Made by a program: the position numbers and the translations under genes. A DNA stretch of 17,595 nt from Bacteroidales bacterium UBA2764 (GTDB lineage: Bacteria; Bacteroidota; Bacteroidia; Bacteroidales; Paludibacteraceae): contig DEIW01000179.1 in NCBI GenBank assembly GCA_002352705.1, forward strand, positions 1-17,595. Reading direction: 5' to 3'. The notes beneath the pieces are model-generated. The model was not told where the DNA came from. It did no database searches and saw only the letters and a program-made list of their open reading frames with translations. Shown one piece after another: positions 1 to 6,871 of the stretch; positions within the stretch are counted from its first letter, which is position 1, and each line of letters opens with the position of its first letter.

Positions 1-851
1 GTGTACTCGTCCTGAGTGTAGCGCTGAGTAGTCTGGTCTGCAGCGAACTTGGAGTAGCGGGTAGGAACGAGCATCTTGTTTGCCTCCAGGTTGAAGGTTA
101 AGAAGTTATGCTGGTCGCATGGTAACTCATAACCCACACCGATATTCATGCTGGCGGGGATGAAGTTACTGCTACCGTCATCGGCGTATGTCATCTTACC
201 ACCTAAGTTCTTGAGACTGAAACCGAGACTGAAGTTGCTCGTTCCCATTGGTAATTCAATAGGCTGCTTGTAATACAGAGCTACATCAGCCGCCATCGTC
301 CATGCCGGGTGCATCTCCGTGCCACCGGTTTGGCTGCTATTCACACCGTTGTTGAGGTCAGAATACAGGAAACGTACTGCAACAGACATCGACACGTACT
401 CATGCAGTTTACGGAAATAACTCAAATCCAGCGCCCATTCGTTCGGACGTACGTTCTGTAGGGTTTGACCCTGTGCGTCAGTCAGCGCAACGTCACCCAT
501 CGAGAAATACGTGAAGCTGGCACCGATACCACCGGCTAAGTCGCCGAAATTATAGAATCCGGCAAGGTAAGCCAAGTCGATGTCACCTACCAATTTACGC
601 AACCATGGCGTGTAGTTTGCGGTTATACCGCCCTTCGAATACATATAGGCATACTTGGCGGGATTCCAATACTGGGAGTTAAAATCCGCCTCTGTTGCCA
701 CACCCACGTCACCCATACCTGCTGCACGTGCGTCCGGAGCAATCGACATGGACGGCATGGCGGTTATTAACGGGTTCATAGAATCATCTACAGCTTTTGC
801 ACTGATTGATATGCACAATACAGCTGCTAGTGAAATAAGAATTTTTTTCAT
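1..851 (-). CDS. porV: PorV, type IX secretion outer-membrane protein (3' end missing)
   Basis: The visible 283 residues begin with a signal peptide (MKKILISLAAVLCISISAKA) and continue as an outer-membrane beta-barrel of the PorV/PorQ type, with the early segment PSMSIAPDARAAGMGDVGVA that marks this family. The C-terminal part lies outside the window; full-length relatives are roughly 380-400 residues. In Porphyromonas gingivalis PorV is a T9SS outer-membrane shuttle that collects cargo from the translocon and brings it to the sortase PorU, and porU is its immediate neighbour there too. The start at 851 is the only ATG in front of the signal peptide, and the leader is very A-rich (852-880), as is common in this phylum. 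No TAnnTTTG promoter is visible in the 85-nt gap to porU, so co-transcription with porU is likely. Confidence 0.9.
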   Translation of the reverse strand, partial: MKKILISLAAVLCISISAKAVDDSMNPLITAMPSMSIAPDARAAGMGDVGVATEADFNSQYWNPAKYAYMYSKGGITANYTPWLRKLVGDIDLAYLAGFYNFGDLAGGIGASFTYFSMGDVALTDAQGQTLQNVRPNEWALDLSYFRKLHEYVSMSVAVRFLYSDLNNGVNSSQTGGTEMHPAWTMAADVALYYKQPIELPMGTSNFSLGFSLKNLGGKMTYADDGSSNFIPASMNIGVGYELPCDQHNFLTFNLEANKMLVPTRYSKFAADQTTQRYTQDEY

Positions 852-936
852 TTTGTTGTTATTGTTTTTTTGTGTGATTGATTACTTTTTTGCGATTTGC
901 TTCATAGGCATAAACAGACTACTTTTCGTTATACAT

Positions 937-3900
937 TTATTTGGTTATAATGATTTTTCCTGTTGAGGTTGCATATTTGCTGCTCTCGGATTTAATACGT
1001 ACAGCATAGAAATATACTCCCGGCTGCAATCCTGCCTGCGCAAGATTGAGGCTCACTTGGTCGGGGTTCTCCTGTTCTTGACGCCATACTATCTGTCCGT
1101 TGGTATTTACCAGGTATATTTCCGTGTGAATCAACTCATCCGGCTGGTCATAATTAATCTGCATATTCAGTATGCCGGATATATGTACCGGGTTCGGATA
1201 GGTGGTGATTGAATATATGGAAGGATCCAATCCTGCCTCTACGATGAAATTGAGACTCTTTGTGGTACTGTTGTTGAGTAAGTCCCACGCCCGGAAAGTC
1301 AGTTTGTGTGAGCCGTCCGGTAACTCACTCATCAAATAACTTACTTGCCCTCTCTGATAACTGTCATTCGAAGAGGTGAAATATTCATTCAGTGAGTAGG
1401 TCTGTTTCGCATCGTCATCTATTACTAACATTAGGTCATGACCGATTCCGGCACCGGCAGTATTGATTCCATTCTCATCATATAGCTCTGCGTAGAACCG
1501 GGGAGTAGAGTACGTTCTGTCGCCGTCTTTGAAAACGGGAGTGTTGAGATAAATACTCATCTCCGGACCTATCGTGTCTGCTATGACGATAGAACTGGAA
1601 CCACCGATAGTAAATTGTTCATAATGACCTACGGCCTCTTCCATCGGCGATATATCCGTAGTGTAAGCATAGTATACAATACGCCCGTTCCCGTAATTGT
1701 AACGGATGTCTTTTGGTACCATAAAAGTATATTTGAATGCTCCTTCCCGAACTGTTGTCTGACCGGCGAAAAGTACATTCGGATAATCATTGTAGCTTAC
1801 TACTTTGGATTCTCCTACTTTATCGTTGTCGCGAGTAGGAATACTTTGCAGTTTGTCATAGATGGTAATATCTACTTTGCCATTAAAATCCGTCACCGGT
1901 ATGGAGTCTTCATCTACAATCTGACCCTCTATTTGATGAACGGTTAAGGCATTCAGTGTGTTCAGAGCCGTTGTAGTGGTTACCTGATAGTCGGTCGGAT
2001 AATTCAAACGCATAGCAGGGTCTCCCAATAATACATAGGGTAACTTATTGGAGTCGTTTATTGTATTCTTGCCTTTGGCAATCGCTTCTCCCAATGTTAC
2101 ATTATAACGGCATGTGTTTATGTGTGCGAATAACTCTCTGCTTACTGCCTGATTGAGTTTCGTGTTCTGGTCTGCATATACGGTCCGGGTTGCTGCCAAA
2201 ATTCCTACTGCACCTCCATTGGGGTTGAGAACGCAAGCTTCCGCGGAGCATCGCTTACCGCCGTCGAACTGAGCGTAGTTACAGGTGGCAAAGAGCCAGA
2301 AACCAAGATTCTCGTTCCGCATCTTATCTATCTCCCGGAGGGTTAGAATGGATTCGTTGGTAATACCGTTATATCCTCCATGACCCGAGTAGTCGAAGAA
2401 TAGGACTCCGTTTTTCAATAGTTGGGCTACGCGGTTTTTGGCAATAGGATAACTCTCTCCGCTGGCACTAACCTCTTGAGGATATGCGTCTAAGAATATT
2501 TTATTGACAATAAAACCGGGATTGGCTAATCTTATCATCTCCGCGCTTTCTTCTGCCGTCCTGGTATGCATGCCGCCCTCTCCGTCGTCAGCGAGGTAAA
2601 CCAATTGACTCTTCCATTTTCCGGCATTTTCATTACGCATATAACGGATTAGTTTGTCAACTGTCTCTCGTGCCTCTGCAGTAGTGCTGACCGGTAAACG
2701 GCCTACACCTATATCCAAGGTCCCTGATTCATCAGATTCTCCTTCTTCATCCTCCAAAAATCCGAAATAATCGTCACTGGCGTATGCACGTACTTCATTC
2801 AAGGAGTTTTTGGCCTGATATGTCAATAGCGTAGCCGCTCCGGAGGTGTTTAGTAATTTACGGTTGTCAAAGGAACCATGGCCCATCAGTAACAACCATC
2901 TCGGTTTCTGAATGGCATTGCCGTCAGCGCGGTCATATAACATCTTCATCAGCCATCGATAGGCACTCGCATCCGGCGTTCCCGAGGAGAATTCATTATA
3001 CACTTGCTGGTCTGTTACTACGGTCCATGTGATACCCTCTTTTTCCTCATGGGCTTTTGCCAAGTCGGTTGCTATACTCTCATAACCGTTAGGGCATATA
3101 ATTACATAGTCGATATTGGACAAGCGGTGTAAATTCTGATTGGGAACAGAGCCGATAACTGTGGCACTCACCCAACTCGAACCGGACGGGTTAACGGCTA
3201 CGTATTCATGTATTTTGTCTTTTTGGGTGCCTGTCCATACTATTTCATTGCCGTTCTGGGAGGTGGGCATACGGGTGATAGCACTCAAATCCGTTATGTC
3301 CCATATCTGGATTGCGCTGTTTGCTCCTTGCAAATGGAAACGTACAGGAGTGCCCGTTTTGTAATTCTCTTTAGTGCGGATTGGCATGTAACTGCCGGTC
3401 ATGGTCAGCGAGCTCGGAGTAGTCAACTCGATATAATTAAGCCATCCGAATGCGCCTGCTACTGAATTCTGGTATGTCAACTGAATCTGTTGACGGGAGG
3501 CTGCAGTACTGGCAGTGGTGTTGATATAACCTGCTACACCAAAAGAGAATTCTCCATCTTTGGCGGCAGGGATTGTCACGGAAGAAGTGGTCCCGTTGAA
3601 GTTACTGCGGAAGGACGCGATGGAAGATGAAAAGCCGGCGACATCGATATAAGCCTGACTTTTCTCGCTGGTAATCGCATTCGGAGTAGAGAAACTAAAG
3701 GTGCGGCGTTGATTGGAATTGAATTGCTCTCCGTACCATTCACGCCCACCACCTACTATGCCCGCACGGTCAATTAAGTTCAGGGAATCTTTTTCGTGAA
3801 CGGTATAATAAGAATAACTTGTTATTTCCGTTGGAGTACCGCTGATTGCTTCACCCGTTTGAGGAGATAACAGGGACCCTGTATTATCCGTCAGAAAATA

Positions 3901-4275
3901 GTATCCGTAGTCTGAATAGGTATTGCGCGTATGAGCGAAACGTACTCCGTTATAAGACCATGAAATAGGACCTTGAACCCAAAATAGCACATAGTCGGAA
4001 CCTACATATACCGGAACTTGGGGCAGATCATCTATCTTCGACTGAAGGAAATTTTGTTTTAGCATTGCTCCGCCGTAACCAAATACACGTAACTGGGACG
4101 GATTCAGACCTGCTTCCCTTAATTGGTCGAACGTCATTCGGCATACACCCGATTCGCTCACCCGGATTTTCACCCATTTACCGTTGCTTAATACCGATTG
4201 CTGAGTATAAGTATGAATACCCGCCGCCATAGGCAGGCTCAGCATGAATAGCAATATAACAATGTATTTTCTCAT
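937..4275 (-). CDS. porU: PorU, C25-family sortase of the type IX secretion system
   Basis: This 1112-residue protein has an N-terminal signal peptide (about residues 1-18), a long beta-rich N-terminal region, and a gingipain-like C25 caspase-fold domain near residues 390-770. The catalytic pair is visible as His632 (YSGHGG) and Cys665 (ATCNYAQ). The last ~90 residues form a T9SS C-terminal domain, starting with a YPNPV motif and ending GKIIITK. PorU cleaves the C-terminal signal of T9SS cargo on the cell surface and joins the protein to anionic LPS; it works with PorV, encoded next. P. gingivalis PorU is of similar size (about 1158 residues). The ATG overlaps the stop of the upstream gene as ATGA, indicating translational coupling. 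General extracellular C25 proteases are an alternative reading, but the porV neighbour and the length favour PorU. Confidence 0.93.
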   Translation of the reverse strand: MRKYIVILLFMLSLPMAAGIHTYTQQSVLSNGKWVKIRVSESGVCRMTFDQLREAGLNPSQLRVFGYGGAMLKQNFLQSKIDDLPQVPVYVGSDYVLFWVQGPISWSYNGVRFAHTRNTYSDYGYYFLTDNTGSLLSPQTGEAISGTPTEITSYSYYTVHEKDSLNLIDRAGIVGGGREWYGEQFNSNQRRTFSFSTPNAITSEKSQAYIDVAGFSSSIASFRSNFNGTTSSVTIPAAKDGEFSFGVAGYINTTASTAASRQQIQLTYQNSVAGAFGWLNYIELTTPSSLTMTGSYMPIRTKENYKTGTPVRFHLQGANSAIQIWDITDLSAITRMPTSQNGNEIVWTGTQKDKIHEYVAVNPSGSSWVSATVIGSVPNQNLHRLSNIDYVIICPNGYESIATDLAKAHEEKEGITWTVVTDQQVYNEFSSGTPDASAYRWLMKMLYDRADGNAIQKPRWLLLMGHGSFDNRKLLNTSGAATLLTYQAKNSLNEVRAYASDDYFGFLEDEEGESDESGTLDIGVGRLPVSTTAEARETVDKLIRYMRNENAGKWKSQLVYLADDGEGGMHTRTAEESAEMIRLANPGFIVNKIFLDAYPQEVSASGESYPIAKNRVAQLLKNGVLFFDYSGHGGYNGITNESILTLREIDKMRNENLGFWLFATCNYAQFDGGKRCSAEACVLNPNGGAVGILAATRTVYADQNTKLNQAVSRELFAHINTCRYNVTLGEAIAKGKNTINDSNKLPYVLLGDPAMRLNYPTDYQVTTTTALNTLNALTVHQIEGQIVDEDSIPVTDFNGKVDITIYDKLQSIPTRDNDKVGESKVVSYNDYPNVLFAGQTTVREGAFKYTFMVPKDIRYNYGNGRIVYYAYTTDISPMEEAVGHYEQFTIGGSSSIVIADTIGPEMSIYLNTPVFKDGDRTYSTPRFYAELYDENGINTAGAGIGHDLMLVIDDDAKQTYSLNEYFTSSNDSYQRGQVSYLMSELPDGSHKLTFRAWDLLNNSTTKSLNFIVEAGLDPSIYSITTYPNPVHISGILNMQINYDQPDELIHTEIYLVNTNGQIVWRQEQENPDQVSLNLAQAGLQPGVYFYAVRIKSESSKYATSTGKIIITK

Positions 4276-4805
4276 TTGATCTTACAATATAATTTCTCTT
4301 TGCCGTCTATCTCGATGCGGATGATATCTTCTTTTTCCACTCTCCGGGGAGCGGCTTTCTTTTGGATATAAATCAAATCCCCTTGGCGGATTGTCATCAC
4401 ACGGCTTGCTTCCACTATTGCCTCTTCCGGAGTCATTATCAATTCATCATGGAGTAGCTTTGCCGCAGTCATCCCCTCATTTTTATCCGCCATTTCTCCT
4501 ATCGCTAATGAGTAGTCAAAACCGATTGCTTGGGTCCATGGTCGTCCGGCGGCTTGCAGTTCACGTATTTTGTCTATCGCTATGAAATCGGCTCCCGGAG
4601 CACAGGCATCATAGTAACGACTCGCAAACTTCAGCCCGATCTCTTTGCCCAAACGACTTACACGTAATATCACACATTCGGTTACTCCTAACTCATGCGT
4701 CCATTCCGGGATAAACATCGGCTTGCGCCCGTTTAGCAGGCTACTGTCCCCTTTAAGGATCATTTCCGCCTCTCCTTTGTTATATACAAAGCCGATTATT
4801 TTCAT
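4272..4805 (-). CDS. Small fumarylacetoacetate hydrolase (FAH)-fold family protein
   Basis: A 177-residue protein with no signal peptide. The segment from about residue 33 (PEWTHELGVTECVILRVSR) through ASRYYDACAPGADFIAIDKI to QAIGFDYSLAIGE follows the order of the FAH/YcgM fold, in which small members are hydratases, isomerases or decarboxylases of 2-oxo acids. The usual metal-binding E-x-E signature is not clearly present: only one glutamate is seen in VTECVIL. The C-terminal part (ALVEAS-like stretch then GDLIYI) matches the fold's last strands. It is the first gene after promoter 4823-4853 and overlaps porU by 4 nt, so it is co-expressed with the type IX sortase. No functional link to secretion is obvious. 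Family assignment is fairly likely; enzymatic activity is uncertain. Confidence 0.65.
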   Translation of the reverse strand: MKIIGFVYNKGEAEMILKGDSSLLNGRKPMFIPEWTHELGVTECVILRVSRLGKEIGLKFASRYYDACAPGADFIAIDKIRELQAAGRPWTQAIGFDYSLAIGEMADKNEGMTAAKLLHDELIMTPEEAIVEASRVMTIRQGDLIYIQKKAAPRRVEKEDIIRIEIDGKEKLYCKIK

Positions 4806-4822
4806 AAACCATATTGAGCGTG

Positions 4823-4853
4823 CAAAGGTACAAAAAATATTTTATATATGCAA
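4823..4853 (-). promoter_or_regulatory. Bacteroidetes-type promoter for the FAH-porU(-porV) unit
   Basis: On the minus strand a -33 TTG (4853-4851) is followed by exactly 20 nt and a -7 box TACCTTTG (4830-4823), matching the Bacteroidetes primary sigma consensus. Transcription would start near 4816, giving a short leader before the ATG at 4805. The surrounding bases are almost identical to the lptD promoter at 9820-9850. Confidence 0.8.
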
Positions 4854-4857
4854 CTAT

Positions 4858-4884
4858 TTAAGTAAAAAGTAATTTTTTTCTTAA
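4858..4884 (-). terminator. AT-rich inverted repeat, possible terminator of the lptD-slyD-der unit
   Basis: TTAAG (4858-4862) pairs with CTTAA (4880-4884) and AAAAA (4864-4868) with TTTTT (4874-4878) around a 5-nt loop, with a single mismatch. It lies 28 nt after the der stop and just upstream of the next promoter. The stem is almost all A/T, so it is weak as an intrinsic terminator; the call is tentative. Confidence 0.3.
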
Positions 4885-4893
4885 AATTTCACA

Positions 4894-4914
4894 CTTTTCA
4901 CCTTTCACCTTTCA
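4894..4914 (-). repeat. Three tandem 7-nt TGAAAGG-type units at the der stop codon
   Basis: Read on the minus strand from 4914: TGAAAGG, TGAAAGG, TGAAAAG. The TGA of the first unit is the der stop codon. The same unit recurs on the plus strand at 17474-17492, and a related TTGARAA array lies at 12475-12528. Confidence 0.75.
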
Positions 4915-6228
4915 CTTCGCCCTGATAAACAGTTGAACCGGTGTCCCCTCAAAATCCCACCATTCGCGTAACTTGTTCTCAAGGAATCGGCGGTACGGCT
5001 CTTTGACATACTGCGGTAGGTTGGCAAAGAACACAAAGGTCGGGATCTGTGTGTTCGGCAACTGGGTACAGTATTTGATTTTGATATACTTGCCCTTCCA
5101 AGCAGGTGGGGGATAGTTTTCTATCAGCGGCAGGAACTTGTCGTTCAGTTGGGCTGTCGGGATTTTCTTGTTCTTGTTCTCATATACATGGATAGCGGTC
5201 TCCACCACCTTGAAGATTCGCTGCTTGGTCAGCGCGCTGGTGAAGATGATTGGGAAGTCAATAAACGGCGCAATTCGTTCGCGAATAGCACTCTCGTAGG
5301 CTTTAATATCCTGGTTCGTCTTGCTTTCTACCAAATCCCATTTGTTGATACAGACTACTAGACCTTTCTTGTTTTTCTGAATCAGTGAGTAGATATTTAG
5401 ATCCTGTGCCTCGATGCCTCGGGTGGCGTCAATCATCAGAATACAAACGTCCGAATTCTCAATAGCGCGGATAGAACGTACCACCGAGTAGTACTCTTGA
5501 TCCTCTGTCACTTTGGCTTTCTTGCGGATGCCGGCTGTATCGACTAAGTAAAAATCCTTGCCGAACTTATTATACCGCGTATAGATGGAGTCTCTCGTCG
5601 TACCGGGTATATCTGTCACAATCGTCCGATCCTCGCCGATGAATGCATTCAGTATACTTGACTTGCCGGCGTTTGGACGACCTACGATGGCGAAACGGGG
5701 CAGCTCTTCCAAATCCTCGTCGCTGTTGTCCTCTTTGCGGAAACGGCTCACTACTTCATCTAACAGGTCGCCTGTGCCTAGACCGTTCTCTGCACTCAAG
5801 ATAAACGGCTCGCCTAAGCCGAGTTTGTAGAACTCCGCTGCGCCGTATTGGTTCTCAAAGGTATCTACCTTGTTGACGCAAAGCACGGTGGGCTTCTTTG
5901 CCTGTCTAAGCAGATGAGCTACCTCCATGTCGAACTGCGTTACGCCTTCGTTCACGTCCACCACAAGCATCACTACGTCCGCTTCGCGGATAGCGAGGTC
6001 CACTTGCCGGTTAATCTCGCTCTCAAAGGTGTCATCGCTGTTTACCACCCATCCGCCGGTGTCAATGACGCTGAACTCACGTCCGCACCACTCGGCTTTG
6101 CCGTACTGACGGTCGCGGGTTGTACCTGCAGTATTCATCACTATCGCCCGACGGGTACCCGTCAAACGGTTAAAAAGAGTCGATTTCCCTACATTGGGAC
6201 GACCCACTATCGCTACAATATTTGCCAT
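4912..6228 (-). CDS. der: Der (EngA), tandem-GTPase ribosome assembly factor
   Basis: A 438-residue protein, the normal length for the family. Two GTPase domains are visible in order: first domain with Walker A GRPNVGKS (residues 9-16), DTGG (56-59) and NKVD (119-122); second domain with GRPNAGKS (183-190), DTAG (230-233) and NKWD (295-298). A C-terminal KH-like domain follows (about 355-438). Der binds GTP and acts in maturation of the 50S ribosomal subunit in the cytoplasm and is essential in most bacteria. It lies 46 nt downstream of slyD with an A-rich leader and no visible promoter, so it is probably the last gene of the lptD-slyD-der unit. The terminal TGA belongs to a tandem 7-nt repeat. 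Confidence 0.98.
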   Translation of the reverse strand: MANIVAIVGRPNVGKSTLFNRLTGTRRAIVMNTAGTTRDRQYGKAEWCGREFSVIDTGGWVVNSDDTFESEINRQVDLAIREADVVMLVVDVNEGVTQFDMEVAHLLRQAKKPTVLCVNKVDTFENQYGAAEFYKLGLGEPFILSAENGLGTGDLLDEVVSRFRKEDNSDEDLEELPRFAIVGRPNAGKSSILNAFIGEDRTIVTDIPGTTRDSIYTRYNKFGKDFYLVDTAGIRKKAKVTEDQEYYSVVRSIRAIENSDVCILMIDATRGIEAQDLNIYSLIQKNKKGLVVCINKWDLVESKTNQDIKAYESAIRERIAPFIDFPIIFTSALTKQRIFKVVETAIHVYENKNKKIPTAQLNDKFLPLIENYPPPAWKGKYIKIKYCTQLPNTQIPTFVFFANLPQYVKEPYRRFLENKLREWWDFEGTPVQLFIRAK

Positions 6229-6274
6229 AGTTATATTAAATTATTTGTTATGTTTGTTGTCTGTCGGTTTTATT

Positions 6275-6871
6275 CTATTCACACCCGCCGCAACTTCCGC
6301 AACCGCCTTCTCCGCAGCCTTCGCACCCTTCGCCTTTCTTTTTACTGCAGCCTCCGCCACAACCTCCGCAACCGTGTCGCGGATTACGGATGGCTTTCAG
6401 TTCGCCTTCTGTTACATCGCGAATGTCCAGAATCTTGCCTGTGAAGTGCAAATCCTCGCCTGCGTAGGGATGATTGAGGTCGATTGTCACGGTGGCATCG
6501 GTTATCTCACAAACTTGCGCCTTCACAATCTGACCGTCTGTAGTATTCATAGGAACGACAGCGCCCACATATACACGCTCATCGTCAAACTCACCGTCGC
6601 CATTGAAGAACATTTTCTTCGGTAACTCCATGAGTCCTTCCTGGATATACTCGCCATAGGCATCTTTTGCCGCTAGCACGAAGTCAAACGTGTCACCGGC
6701 TTTTTTACCGGACATGTTTGCTTCAAAGGCAGGAAGCATCATCCCTTCACCTTGGCACCATACCAACGGAGTCTCCTCCGTGGCTTTCTCCATTAACTCT
6801 TCTTTGCCACCTTCGCTGTTGATGTACAACTCGTACGTGGCGCTTACTACTTTTAAATTTTCTACCACCAT
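6275..6871 (-). CDS. slyD: SlyD-type FKBP peptidyl-prolyl isomerase with Cys-rich metal-binding tail
   Basis: A 198-residue cytoplasmic protein. The FKBP part is split by an insert-in-flap domain as in SlyD; hallmark segments are GEGMMLPAFEANMSGKKAGD (about 41-60), AYGEY (70-74) and DLNHPYAGEDLHF (about 131-143). The tail after residue 160 is a Gly/Cys-rich stretch with eight cysteines spaced mostly by two or three residues, plus lysines, expected to bind Ni or Zn. SlyD proteins catalyse proline isomerisation, act as chaperones and can serve as nickel metallochaperones. The start ATG (6871) lies 10 nt inside the end of lptD, so translation is probably coupled. The tail is cysteine-rich where E. 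coli SlyD is histidine-rich. Confidence 0.88.
   Translation of the reverse strand: MVVENLKVVSATYELYINSEGGKEELMEKATEETPLVWCQGEGMMLPAFEANMSGKKAGDTFDFVLAAKDAYGEYIQEGLMELPKKMFFNGDGEFDDERVYVGAVVPMNTTDGQIVKAQVCEITDATVTIDLNHPYAGEDLHFTGKILDIRDVTEGELKAIRNPRHGCGGCGGGCSKKKGEGCEGCGEGGCGSCGGCE

Noticed and set aside
5848..6444. 198-codon plus-strand frame opposite der and slyD
   Set aside because: Antisense shadow of two well-supported genes, with no recognisable domain.
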